This document shows positions 7,412 through 16,213 of a stretch of 46,603 nucleotides of DNA, piece after piece (position 1 is the stretch's first letter; each line of letters opens with the position of its first letter). The notes below the pieces were generated by a model. That model searched no databases. It was not told where the DNA came from and saw only the letters and a program-made list of their open reading frames with translations. The stretch covers positions 1 to 46,603 of the forward strand of contig JAJQIG010000039.1 in assembly GCA_021199335.1 (NCBI GenBank), in the 5' to 3' direction. The DNA is from Oscillospiraceae bacterium. GTDB taxonomy: Bacteria > Bacillota > Clostridia > Oscillospirales > Ruminococcaceae. Position numbers and translations under genes: made by a program.

Positions 7412-8435
7412 TATTATCACTTCCATTGATAAGTGTAAGAGTTTCACCAACATGATTAAGATTTTTGTTAAACCTACGTTTTAATTTCACAAATATGCCA
7501 CTTTTCTCTTTTGATAAAATTTCCGCAAAGGAAACCGACCTTTTATCAAGCTCTATTCCAAAGGGTGCTGCAATTATTACTGCATATATAACCGCATTTT
7601 CAACATTAGCATAAAATCGGAAAACAAGAACCAGCACTCCCATTATCACACCATAAATAAACCTTGACGATTTAGTTTTTGGTATAGTTCTGTAATCACA
7701 GGATAAAAATATCATTCCAAAAATCAGCATGCCACCCGAAATGTTACTCAATGTGTATTCAAGGCTAAATCTGCTGTATATAAATGTATATCCTGCGACT
7801 ATGGCAAGCTGGGTAAAAAAAGATATTGCCGAAACTGAACGCCTTAAAGCGAGGAATACTGCCGATATAAGCAAAATGATTGTAGCTCCTGTACCCATTG
7901 GACCGTTGAACTTTCCGATAAACATATCCATAATCGAAGCTGAGGGGGCATCAGTCGATATAAATGTTTTGGTCATAGAGGAGAAAAGCGATGCATCTGT
8001 AATAGCACTGCTGCCAAGACCAATATAATCAAATGGTTTCGGATAGACAAGCATTGAGCCCGAAAAACACAATGAAGCAAACAGAAAAGCTGCTGCCGCA
8101 CTGTTAAATATTTCATGTCCCCTGCCGCCAAAGGAGTGCTTACAGATAACAATTGCAAAAATATCCGCAGTAACAAGCACATAATAGGGAACGGCAGCTG
8201 ACATCATAAGCCCCAACACCAGTCCGGTTTCAAACGACGACAATATGTCATAGCCCTCTGACTTAATATGCCGTATTCTATGACACAGCATATCTGCAGT
8301 AATGCATGTCAAAACCGAAAGCAAAAGTATCACCATTGCTCTTGCTCCGTAATAATATATCGAAACCGCAGAGAGAATTATAAGTACAATAAGCATATCA
8401 GTCAATATGCTTAATTCGGTTTTTATTTTATCCAT
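7353..8435 (-). CDS. rnfD: RnfD/NqrB-like membrane subunit, flavin-site Thr replaced by Ser
   Basis: Protein of 360 aa with about ten hydrophobic segments, of the NqrB/RnfD family. Visible landmarks are KHSFGGRGHEIFNSAA (residues about 99-114), FIGKFNGPMGTGA (for FLGxxxGSIGET), NISGGMLIFGMIFLSCDYRT (for LLSGGLLLGAFFMATDPVT), and RFIYGVIMG. In the family an FMN is bound covalently to the Thr of an S-G-A-T-like motif. The aligned stretch here is TDAPSAS, with Ser167 at that position. The C-terminal tail (about 60 residues) is hydrophilic and basic, so likely cytoplasmic. It lies 18 bp after rpe, and its end overlaps rnfE. The role in this incomplete module is unknown. Confidence 0.78.
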   Translation of the reverse strand: MDKIKTELSILTDMLIVLIILSAVSIYYYGARAMVILLLSVLTCITADMLCHRIRHIKSEGYDILSSFETGLVLGLMMSAAVPYYVLVTADIFAIVICKHSFGGRGHEIFNSAAAAFLFASLCFSGSMLVYPKPFDYIGLGSSAITDASLFSSMTKTFISTDAPSASIMDMFIGKFNGPMGTGATIILLISAVFLALRRSVSAISFFTQLAIVAGYTFIYSRFSLEYTLSNISGGMLIFGMIFLSCDYRTIPKTKSSRFIYGVIMGVLVLVFRFYANVENAVIYAVIIAAPFGIELDKRSVSFAEILSKEKSGIFVKLKRRFNKNLNHVGETLTLINGSDNNGQQSHKFTIHRRNKKSGK

Positions 8436-8453
8436 TTTACAAATATCCCGTTT

Positions 8454-9101
8454 TTATTTTTTTAGAAGCGACACAGACTTCTCCATATCGGGGGAATTAA
8501 AAAGATATGAACCTGCAACCAGGATTTCTGCTCCTGCATCTGATGCCCTCATTGCGGTAACATCATTAATTCCGCCATCAACCTGAATCGGCGTATGAAG
8601 ATTTCTGCTGTCAAGCATAGCCTTTAGTTCCTTTATTTTATCAAGGCAATCATATATAAAGCCTTGTCCTCCGAAGCCGGGTTCGACTGTCATAACGAGA
8701 ATCATATCAACCTTATCCAAATATGGCTCCAGCACAGAAACAGGGGTTTCGGGTTTCACTGAAATGCCCGCCTTTTTACCGCAGGAATGTATCGCATCCA
8801 TGACATCTGCGCAGCTTTCGGCAGCCTCATAATGGAATGTAATAATATCCGCGCCTGATTCCGCAAACTGCTTTATGTATTTTATCGGATCAATTATCAT
8901 AAGGTGGACATCAAGAACTGCCCTTGCTACCTTTGATACGGATTTCAAAACGGGAATTCCGTAGCTTATATTATTAACAAACACACCGTCCATAACATCA
9001 AAGTGTATATATTCACAGCCTGCCTTTTCGGCTCGTCCGATTTCTCTTTCAAGGTTGCATAAATCTGCGCTTAATATAGAAGCGGAAATAATTTTTTTCA
9101 C
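8454..9101 (-). CDS. rpe: Ribulose-phosphate 3-epimerase
   Basis: Protein of 215 aa, a TIM barrel that interconverts ribulose 5-phosphate and xylulose 5-phosphate in the pentose phosphate pathway. It shows the family motifs SASILSADLCNLE at the N-terminus, HFDVMDGVFV (metal-binding His and Asp), DVHLMI, MTVEPGFGGQ and QVDGGIN near the phosphate site. The start is GTG 9101, placed 6 nt after GGAGG; this gives the normal family length, while a longer open frame upstream (to 9248) runs through the promoter. It is the first gene of the operon with rnfD, rnfE, rnfA and the hydrolase. Confidence 0.93.
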   Translation of the reverse strand: MKKIISASILSADLCNLEREIGRAEKAGCEYIHFDVMDGVFVNNISYGIPVLKSVSKVARAVLDVHLMIIDPIKYIKQFAESGADIITFHYEAAESCADVMDAIHSCGKKAGISVKPETPVSVLEPYLDKVDMILVMTVEPGFGGQGFIYDCLDKIKELKAMLDSRNLHTPIQVDGGINDVTAMRASDAGAEILVAGSYLFNSPDMEKSVSLLKK

Positions 9102-9195
9102 ATCAAGCCTCCGAAATACTAAAACAGTGCGGCTAAAGAGCACTGAACATTCATTATTTGGAAATAAATTAACCATTACAAACTGACACAGTCTA

Positions 9196-9224
9196 ATTAT
9201 ACAATATTCATTCAAAAAAATCAA
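9196..9224 (-). promoter_or_regulatory. Promoter of the rpe-rnfDEA operon
   Basis: On the minus strand, TTGATT (9219-9224), a 17-bp spacer and a perfect TATAAT (9196-9201) lie about 95 bp before the GTG start of rpe. The -35 box abuts the terminator of the upstream operon. Confidence 0.7.
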
Positions 9225-9256
9225 GGTCAAATGTGAAAAAAACAACATTTGACCTT
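9223..9256 (-). terminator. Intrinsic terminator after the DHHW gene
   Basis: A perfect 12-bp stem, AAGGTCAAATGT (9223-9234) with ACATTTGACCTT (9245-9256), is followed on the minus strand by GATTTTTTT. It ends the MBOAT/DHHW transcript just before the rpe promoter. I see nothing recognisable in the roughly 145 bp between it and the DHHW gene. Confidence 0.75.
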
Positions 9257-9400
9257 AATCTATATTCAATACGGCTTATACGTCAGTGAATAGTCAAGGC
9301 TCCCCTACGGATATTAAAAAATATCACCCTGAGCTGCTGTTTCGCACTACACCGTATAATTCAGTTTATGCGAAAAAGCAAATTTGGCTACAATACGTAA

Positions 9401-10561
9401 TTACTCATACATGAGCTTTTTTAAATCAATGTCGTCGGCAAATGATGATACATTGTAAAGGAAAAGAACTTGATCGTAATCCGAAACGTTGACAACTGAT
9501 TTATAGGAAATCTGAATATATCTCATGTCCAAAAGAGTTATTTCCGAGTAATTTTCCGCAAGGAACGGCGCATAGCAATGCGCATACGAATCCTTTATAA
9601 TAAGCAGCCTGCCGCCGTCATTATCTGTCTTTATAGTAACAACAGGCGCATTCTGACCGAGGAAGGCGGAATACTTATCCTTGACGTTTAAATATTCCCT
9701 GAAATACATACTGTCATAAATTTCAGGCTCTTCTCCTATAACTTGGCTTACTTCCACCGTTACAGGTTTTTCTCCCACAACGCTGCTGTAAAAATCAATT
9801 GTGTCCTTTTCAATATTGTCACAAAGAGTTTTTGAATAAAATGTTCCCTGAAATTCTGTGCTTGCGTGTTCAATATTATATTCAGAATATTCAAGTGGTG
9901 TATATCCCATTTTCCGTGAGGCTGCGGCATATGCAATATATGCCCCAAGGGATGTCCAGTGATGGTCGGTGCGGTAGTATATATATTCTCCGGCATTGGC
10001 TGCCATTTCGGGATAAACATCAATCAGTGAAATGGAATCGTCTAACTTATCATAAACATACTCTATAAACTGCCGTTGGTCGAGATTTGGCATATAATCG
10101 GGAAGTTGATTTTTGTAAAACTCTGCCGATGTAGGGACAAGCATCATATAAACAGGAACGTCGTTGTCCTTTGCGAATGTGTCAATTGCGGCTATACTCT
10201 TGTCAATCTCATCGTAATCCAACTCGTCAATTTTTTCGATAAGTCTGTCCTCCAGTATATAGATACCGTTCTGCTCTTTTTTCCCAAGTATAGCTTCAAA
10301 CCCAGACTTTATCTTTATCCATGATGTTCTTCCAACAAAATGGTCTGAAATGTAGCTTTCAATATCATCCGTAAATGTCCTGTTAAAAAGCGTTTTTACG
10401 CTAAAACTCGGCATACTTTGAAGAGATTTATTCTCAATATCGGAAAAACTTTTTTTAGGAAGGGCAATTGTAACAACAGGAAGAACTATTAAAACCGCAA
10501 AAAATGCTATACATATTATTACCGAAGAAATATTCAGTTTCCATCTTTTGGGGGATTTCAT
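9401..10561 (-). CDS. DHHW family protein (AlgJ/AlgX-like O-acetylation partner)
   Basis: Protein of 386 aa with an N-terminal membrane anchor (about residues 12-32) and an extracytoplasmic SGNH-like domain. The family-defining DHHW occurs in YYRTDHHWTSLG, and a further DSY motif (LLIIKDSYAH) matches the catalytic Ser region of AlgJ/AlgX/DltD-like proteins. These proteins work with an MBOAT transporter-acyltransferase to O-acetylate extracellular polymers. The MBOAT gene lies immediately upstream (15 bp apart), so the two are almost certainly a functional pair. GGAGGTGCG precedes the ATG. Which glycan is acetylated cannot be told. Confidence 0.85.
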   Translation of the reverse strand: MKSPKRWKLNISSVIICIAFFAVLIVLPVVTIALPKKSFSDIENKSLQSMPSFSVKTLFNRTFTDDIESYISDHFVGRTSWIKIKSGFEAILGKKEQNGIYILEDRLIEKIDELDYDEIDKSIAAIDTFAKDNDVPVYMMLVPTSAEFYKNQLPDYMPNLDQRQFIEYVYDKLDDSISLIDVYPEMAANAGEYIYYRTDHHWTSLGAYIAYAAASRKMGYTPLEYSEYNIEHASTEFQGTFYSKTLCDNIEKDTIDFYSSVVGEKPVTVEVSQVIGEEPEIYDSMYFREYLNVKDKYSAFLGQNAPVVTIKTDNDGGRLLIIKDSYAHCYAPFLAENYSEITLLDMRYIQISYKSVVNVSDYDQVLFLYNVSSFADDIDLKKLMYE

Positions 10562-10576
10562 TTGTAACGCACCTCC

Positions 10577-11980
10577 TTAAAATCTAAAATAAAGAAACGG
10601 ATTATATGATGCATCTACAAGATAGGCAGTGCATATTACCATAACACACAGCTGTGCCAATGGTACAATGCACTTCATGAGGGTAGGTTTTTTCTTATCA
10701 AACCTTGATACAGCGACATTGAAAATATTTGTTGACGCCAAAACACATATGACAAAAATGACAGCATTTCCTGTAAACAAATACATTGCTGTACTGTCGC
10801 CCCAGACTCCGTTGAAACCAAACATAGCCTTAATAAACACCCATGCATCCGCAATGGTATTTGTGTCAAACAATACCCAGCCCAAAACAACAAGTACAAA
10901 TGTATAGAGCATACTCAAGCCTTGCGGCAGCTTTGCGAGTATCTTCCCCCAACCCAATCTTTCAATTGCTATAAGAACACCAAAGTACAAGCCCCATAGT
11001 ACAAAGTTCCAACTTGCTCCATGCCACAGCCCCGTAAGTGTCCATACAACAAAGGTGTTGAAAATTGTTCTGCGAAGTCCCTTTCGATTTCCCCCAAGAG
11101 GGATGTAAACATACTCCCTGAACCAACATCCGAGGGTTATATGCCACCTTCTCCAGAATTCACTTATGCTTTTTGAAATATATGGATGATTAAAATTAAC
11201 AGGGAAATTAAATCCAAGCATTTTACCAAGGCCCATTGCCATATCGGAATAACCTGAAAAATCAAAATAAATTTGGAATGTAAATGCAAGTATTCCAAGC
11301 CATGCGGTTGCGGCTGAAATTTCCGTAAAATCCATTGCTTTAACCTGAGTCCATACTAAACCGATGTTATTTGCAAGAAGTACCTTTTTGGCGAGACCCT
11401 TAAGAAACTTTCCTATTCCCTCCCCTACTTTAGAAACGCTGACGGTTCTGTTGTCGATTTCATTGGCAACCTCCTCGTAGCGAACAATCGGACCCGCAAC
11501 AATCTGCGGAAACAGCGTTACATAAGAGGTGAAGCTTATAACATTTTTCTGCACCTTTATTTTGCGTAAATACAAGTCTATAGTATATGACATACTTTGG
11601 AAGGTATAAAATGAGATTCCTATCGGAAGCGGAAGCTGCGGGTCGGGAATATTTATTCCAAATAAAGAATTGATTGTTGTAATTAAGAATGAACTGTACT
11701 TAAACACGGCAAGAAGTCCCAAATTCATTATAACTGACACAAGTAGGCAAATTGTCCTCTTGCGGGGGCTATTGTCAAAATAGTCCATAAGCCTTCCTGC
11801 TGTGTAATCTATAATGGTTGATAAAATCATAATTATAACATATTTAGGTTCACCCCAAGCGTAAAAAAACAAGCCTGAAATAAAAATAAGTAGGTTTTTG
11901 TATTTACTCGGCAGGATAAAGTACAGTATCATTACAATAGGGAGAAAGAAATACAAAAATATAAGACTTGAAAAAACCAT
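10577..11980 (-). CDS. MBOAT family O-acyltransferase (AlgI/DltB-like)
   Basis: Protein of 467 aa with about ten or more membrane helices. AlgI-type signatures are YAWGEPKY near the N-terminus, LPIGISFYTFQSMSYTID, GPIVRYEE, FDFSGYSDMAMG, ISEFWRRWHITLG with FREYVYIPLGG, and the catalytic-His segment LTGLWHGASWNF. The family passes acyl groups (usually acetyl) from the cytoplasm to a surface polymer. Together with the DHHW protein downstream it should form an envelope O-acetylation module. An in-frame TAA lies just upstream of ATG 11980, fixing the start, with GGAGGA about 14 nt before it, inside the end of the preceding gene. Confidence 0.92.
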   Translation of the reverse strand: MVFSSLIFLYFFLPIVMILYFILPSKYKNLLIFISGLFFYAWGEPKYVIIMILSTIIDYTAGRLMDYFDNSPRKRTICLLVSVIMNLGLLAVFKYSSFLITTINSLFGINIPDPQLPLPIGISFYTFQSMSYTIDLYLRKIKVQKNVISFTSYVTLFPQIVAGPIVRYEEVANEIDNRTVSVSKVGEGIGKFLKGLAKKVLLANNIGLVWTQVKAMDFTEISAATAWLGILAFTFQIYFDFSGYSDMAMGLGKMLGFNFPVNFNHPYISKSISEFWRRWHITLGCWFREYVYIPLGGNRKGLRRTIFNTFVVWTLTGLWHGASWNFVLWGLYFGVLIAIERLGWGKILAKLPQGLSMLYTFVLVVLGWVLFDTNTIADAWVFIKAMFGFNGVWGDSTAMYLFTGNAVIFVICVLASTNIFNVAVSRFDKKKPTLMKCIVPLAQLCVMVICTAYLVDASYNPFLYFRF

Positions 11981-11990
11981 AAATTAGAAA

Positions 11991-12587
11991 TCATTCCTCC
12001 TTACGTAATAATTTAAATGCAAATGCAATGAATTCATCACGTTCCATCATTGTGTTAAGTATTTCAAGCATACTGTTCGTAGTCAGAAGCTGGGGCATAT
12101 GCAGCTCACTCAAGAGAATTTTTCGTTTTTCTGAGGAATCCTTTGTTCCCGTGAATCCAAGCTCATAAAGGTCAAGCTTAGTTATCGGAGATTTTTTTTC
12201 AGCGCATTCCGAAGATAAGACCCCCGCTCTTCCAAATGCATCAAGCAATACATTTTTATCAATACCCTCAACGCCGAGCTTACCCTCCTTAGAGTAAGAC
12301 GTTTTCCGCTTTTCCTTTCCGAACACATCGGGAATATACACATTTATGATTTTCCCGTCACTTATTGCTCCTTTAAGAAAGCCACGGATTTTGAATCCTG
12401 CGCTGTCGGAATCGGTTAAGATAATTATTCCCTTATTTTTGGCAAAATAGCGTATCATTTCCAGTTTTTCTTTATCTCTTATAACAGAAAAACCGTTCGT
12501 TGTTATAATAACAGCATCAATTATAGATTTCAGCTTAATCTTATCGTATTTTCCCTCGACGATAACAGCCTGTTCAAGATGAAGCAT
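11991..12587 (-). CDS. Toprim domain protein, RNase M5-like (DUF4093)
   Basis: Protein of about 198 aa. The N-terminal toprim fold has the catalytic Glu in VIVEGKYDK and the DxD in IILTDSDSAGFKIRGF. The C-terminal part resembles the DUF4093 domain found with RNase M5-type proteins, which mature 5S rRNA. An M5 role is plausible, but the toprim-DUF4093 group is broader, so I do not assign rnmV. GGGGA lies directly against the first ATG (12596) and 9 nt before the second (12587), which I prefer. It sits between holA (17 bp) and the MBOAT gene in a minus-strand run. Confidence 0.72.
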   Translation of the reverse strand: MLHLEQAVIVEGKYDKIKLKSIIDAVIITTNGFSVIRDKEKLEMIRYFAKNKGIIILTDSDSAGFKIRGFLKGAISDGKIINVYIPDVFGKEKRKTSYSKEGKLGVEGIDKNVLLDAFGRAGVLSSECAEKKSPITKLDLYELGFTGTKDSSEKRKILLSELHMPQLLTTNSMLEILNTMMERDEFIAFAFKLLRKEE

Positions 12588-12603
12588 TTTTAACATTCCC
12601 CAT

Positions 12604-13650
12604 TTATTTTGATGAAAGCATCCTTATTATTGCCTCTTCAAGCAATGTCATATTGTCAGTTTTGAGTGATTTCATTTTAACGTCTGTTTCGGTTAGAATC
12701 TGCATACATTTTCTTAAATGTCCAAGAGAAGATGTACGTACATCACGAAAAGCATTATCAACTCTGAATTTAATATTTGCCGGATAACCAAAGTCGGATG
12801 TCACCTCCGATGGTGCCTTTCCGCTGCCCAAGGCAACCTTTGCACGGTATAGATCAACCATATTTCCGGTTATTGCATACATTATTGAAATAGGATCAAT
12901 TCTCTCAGATGATAAATCGTTTAAAAGCCGCATTGCCAATGTCTTGTCATGCCTTGCTATTGCCCTTGCAAGGTCAAAAGAGGTAGTTTCAATTTGCCTT
13001 GGACACAGAAGTTCGACTATCTCCTTTGTTATCTCGATGTTTCCCGAATATGCAATCAACTTGCTGATTTCATTTTCCAAAATCATAGTATCGCAGCCGC
13101 ATATCTGTGCAAGATAAGCCGCCGTTTGCTTTGATATGGAAGAACCGCTTTTGCTTACTTTCTGCATAATATCCTTTGAAAGCATATCGGGAGTTTTGTA
13201 TGCAAAGTTACATACCGAGCCTTTTTTTGAAACTGCATCCATAAGCTTCTTATTTTTGGTTGTTGGATATTTTTTTCCTCCTGTAACATCAAAAGAGGTA
13301 TAATAAAAAATCAAAACAGTTGTATCAGGAATATCTCCGATAAATTCAATAAGTCGATTTAAAGTTCCTGTGCCGATATTTTCTGCATTTAGGTTAGAAA
13401 CAGTGCAACAAACATATTCCGCAAACATTGGCAGTGCCTCGCAGGCATCTATAAACTCATTTATATCAAAATTTTCGCCGTCAAAGGAGCGAAGATTACA
13501 CGCTTCATCTCCTTTTTTTACGGTTTTTTCAACAAGTGCTTTCTTGAATTTTTCAACGGCAGCAATATCTTTTCCGTAAAAATAGTATAGATTGTCTATA
13601 GTTCCTGCTTTTATTGCTGCCCTTAAGCTGCTGTCAGTAACTATTGCCAC
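12604..13650 (-). CDS. holA: DNA polymerase III subunit delta
   Basis: Protein of 348 aa, the delta subunit of the clamp loader, which opens the beta sliding clamp. It shows the family's N-terminal YYFYGKD segment, an AAA+-like fold without a functional Walker motif, RSFDGENFD, and the region CGCDTMILENEISKLIAYSG typical of HolA, followed by the helical collar domain. The start is GTG 13650 with GGAGGTG 7 nt upstream; it overlaps the end of comEC by 17 bp, a very common comEC-holA arrangement in Bacillota. Confidence 0.9.
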   Translation of the reverse strand: MAIVTDSSLRAAIKAGTIDNLYYFYGKDIAAVEKFKKALVEKTVKKGDEACNLRSFDGENFDINEFIDACEALPMFAEYVCCTVSNLNAENIGTGTLNRLIEFIGDIPDTTVLIFYYTSFDVTGGKKYPTTKNKKLMDAVSKKGSVCNFAYKTPDMLSKDIMQKVSKSGSSISKQTAAYLAQICGCDTMILENEISKLIAYSGNIEITKEIVELLCPRQIETTSFDLARAIARHDKTLAMRLLNDLSSERIDPISIMYAITGNMVDLYRAKVALGSGKAPSEVTSDFGYPANIKFRVDNAFRDVRTSSLGHLRKCMQILTETDVKMKSLKTDNMTLLEEAIIRMLSSK

Positions 13651-15778
13651 CGTAAATCACCTCCGATTCTATTTTGTCTTTATAAATGTTAATTTCTACA
13701 TTTTCACCTATATAAACAGATGAATCTTTGCTCACCGATGCCTTCGCATCATCATTCACGAAAATCACTATATCCCCCGTAATATTTTCATTGGCAGATG
13801 TACCTGCGTAATCAATGACTACATCATAATTTCCGCTTAAATCAGAGGTGGTTTTTCCATTGTAAGCGAGCACAATATATCCATTTATATTAAAAAGCAC
13901 AGTATTGTTTTCAGATAATAGCAGTCTAAAATCAGACGCTGTAATAACGCTGTCCCGGTTAATGTCATATTTAACAACATTATCTGCACCCAAATATCCA
14001 AACGATATTTCATAATCATTTTCAGGGGAAATTATTGAGCTAATGTCAAACAGCTCAAGTTCATGCTGATATATAGACACAGAGGTTATGTCGTCCACTG
14101 TCAATCCAAGCAATTCTATACGATTTATACCATGCCTGTTAAGATATTTTACAATACATCCGGCCGTTCTACCACCCTTTATCAGGTCAATGACAGATGC
14201 CTTTCTCCTATCCTGAACAACTATTGCAGCGGAGCCTTTTCCGTTATTCAGTACTGCAAGAGATATATGGTCAGACGGTATAACCCTGTAAAAAGCGATA
14301 ACTGCGGTGCATAAGAAAAACACTCCCACCGATATTGCCGCAATATGCGCTGCTTTTCTGAAATAAAACGCCGCAGCCACCACAATTACAATTGATGAAA
14401 TTATCGCAAATCCGGTAAACTTATACCCAAGAGGAATATACGCAAATTGGAAACTGCCCAACAGCTTTGACACGATCAAAACAAATTTGCAGCAGATTCC
14501 ACATACTTTCATCATTGGCATCATTACTAAGGTCGCTCCGCCAAATAGGGCAGATATTACCCCGCACGTAAGTATGACCGTACAGAGAGGAATCAAGAGC
14601 ATATTTGAGAACGGTGATATGACGGAAATTTCATCAAAAAATAAAAATGAAACGGGAAAAACAATCACAGATACGCAAAACGAGGCGATAAATGACTTCA
14701 TATACTTCTTCAGTGTATACTTTTGTTCAATAAGCTCAATGACCGCAGGTGCGACCGCTCCTATCCCTATAACTCCCGCTACTGAAAGGAGGAACGAGGC
14801 ATCTCTTACAGTAAATGGACAAGCTGCAGTAAGAATTATTGCAGCTATCCCCAATGAATTCATTATATCAGCTCGCCTGTTAAACAGGTTTGAACCGTAA
14901 ACTAAAATAAGCATAATTGCTGCGCGTATTACTGAATTTGAGGCTCCCGAAAGCATTACAAACAAGCCCATCGGGACAAGTAAGATTCCAAACCGCACAT
15001 ATTTATTCATGGGGAATAAACAAAGGATAAACCAAAAGAGCGAACACACTGTTGAGAGATGGACCCCTGAAACTGCCATTATATGACCTATCCCGGCCCT
15101 GTAAAGAAGGGTCACGGTTGTATCTTCAATATCAGATTTATCACCGAAAAGCATTGCTTTCGTAATTGCCATTTCCTCCGAACCGAGGTAATTATTCATT
15201 TTGTCGTAGATATACTCTCTGTAGCTGCACAAAGCTCTTTTCAGTGGTAACTTATTGGCAGGAGTGACTTCAATATCCTCCGCCCAGCTTATGCTAAGGT
15301 ATATCCCCTTTGCCTTATAGTAGTCCTTGCTGTTAAAAAGATATGTATTGTTCGGAACAGCGGCTTTGCCTTTTACATAGATTTCATCGCCTACTCGTCC
15401 GCCTTCATCTGTGCCATAACAAGTAATTTCGGCGGAGGTTGTTCCATTAATCGTCCCCTTTATTGTGTAAAACGCCATATCACTACCCGAGTATTTATAG
15501 CTTGTTAAAACTCCGTTTACTTCGACAGTATTGTCAGCATAAGCGATTATTTTCTCATAAAGAAGCTCATCATAACAGGAATAGAATACCGCTCCGACCG
15601 AAAAGCATACGAAACAAACGCAAACCACGGGCTTTTTTCCTTTAGTCATTACTCCAAACGCAGTGGCAGCAACAATAAGAATTATACCTATGGCAATGTT
15701 AAGTTTAAAATAAAAAAATGATGCGAAAAGCAAACCAAGCAGATATGAAAAACCCACATAAGCCATTTTCCGCACCAT
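13634..15778 (-). CDS. comEC: ComEC/Rec2-like DNA uptake channel with degenerate C-terminal domain
   Basis: Protein of 714 aa. It has N-terminal helices plus an extracytoplasmic OB-like domain (about 50-165), then the competence domain with the signature ALLFGDKSD-like MLFGDKSDI, RAGIGHIMAVSGVHLSTV and repeated helices, as in the channel that takes single-stranded DNA into the cell. The C-terminus (about 500-714) sits where a metallo-beta-lactamase domain normally follows, but the HxHxDH zinc motif is absent: the aligned segment reads LLGLTVDDITSV. The start ATG 15778 has GGAGG 8 nt upstream. It lies between a HIT protein gene and holA. Whether natural transformation occurs is not shown; no other com genes are in view. 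Confidence 0.85.
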   Translation of the reverse strand: MVRKMAYVGFSYLLGLLFASFFYFKLNIAIGIILIVAATAFGVMTKGKKPVVCVCFVCFSVGAVFYSCYDELLYEKIIAYADNTVEVNGVLTSYKYSGSDMAFYTIKGTINGTTSAEITCYGTDEGGRVGDEIYVKGKAAVPNNTYLFNSKDYYKAKGIYLSISWAEDIEVTPANKLPLKRALCSYREYIYDKMNNYLGSEEMAITKAMLFGDKSDIEDTTVTLLYRAGIGHIMAVSGVHLSTVCSLFWFILCLFPMNKYVRFGILLVPMGLFVMLSGASNSVIRAAIMLILVYGSNLFNRRADIMNSLGIAAIILTAACPFTVRDASFLLSVAGVIGIGAVAPAVIELIEQKYTLKKYMKSFIASFCVSVIVFPVSFLFFDEISVISPFSNMLLIPLCTVILTCGVISALFGGATLVMMPMMKVCGICCKFVLIVSKLLGSFQFAYIPLGYKFTGFAIISSIVIVVAAAFYFRKAAHIAAISVGVFFLCTAVIAFYRVIPSDHISLAVLNNGKGSAAIVVQDRRKASVIDLIKGGRTAGCIVKYLNRHGINRIELLGLTVDDITSVSIYQHELELFDISSIISPENDYEISFGYLGADNVVKYDINRDSVITASDFRLLLSENNTVLFNINGYIVLAYNGKTTSDLSGNYDVVIDYAGTSANENITGDIVIFVNDDAKASVSKDSSVYIGENVEINIYKDKIESEVIYGGNSY

Positions 15779-15812
15779 TTTTATTTCCTCCACTTTTTAT
15801 TCAGAAAAAAGT

Positions 15813-16154
15813 TTAACCCATAGTTGCATCAAGCCTGCGCCCGCCTAGGATATGGAAATGAAGATGCTTTACGCTCTGACAGCCATTTTCTCCGCAATTG
15901 GAAACAACGCGGAAACCGTCCTTGTCCACATCCTGTTCCTTTGCAATTTTTGCAATTACTTCAAAAATATGAGCAACAACAGCCGAATTTTCCGAATCAA
16001 CAGCGGCAACGCTTTCGATATGAATTTTAGGTATAACAAGAATATGAACCGGCGCAAGAGGATTTATATCCTTGAATGCGAGAACCTGTTCATCCTCATA
16101 AACCTTGTCACAGGGAATTTCCCCTGCAATTATTTTGCAAAAAAGACAATCCAT
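15813..16154 (-). CDS. HIT family nucleotide-binding protein (HinT-like)
   Basis: Protein of 113 aa with the HIT triad HLHFHILGG near the C-terminus and the N-terminal DCLFCKIIAGEIP and INPLAPVHILVIPK segments of the HinT branch. The family hydrolyses nucleoside phosphoramidates and related adenylated compounds. The central His of the triad should be the nucleophile. ATG 16154 has GGAGAAAA upstream; frames starting earlier are not needed for the family length. It lies 59 bp after alaS and 34 bp before comEC. Confidence 0.92.
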   Translation of the reverse strand: MDCLFCKIIAGEIPCDKVYEDEQVLAFKDINPLAPVHILVIPKIHIESVAAVDSENSAVVAHIFEVIAKIAKEQDVDKDGFRVVSNCGENGCQSVKHLHFHILGGRRLDATMG

Positions 16155-16213
16155 TTTTATTTTCTCCTTTTTCAGTGCAGCAGAAACTCTCCGCTGCACT
16201 GAATTACGTCCAT

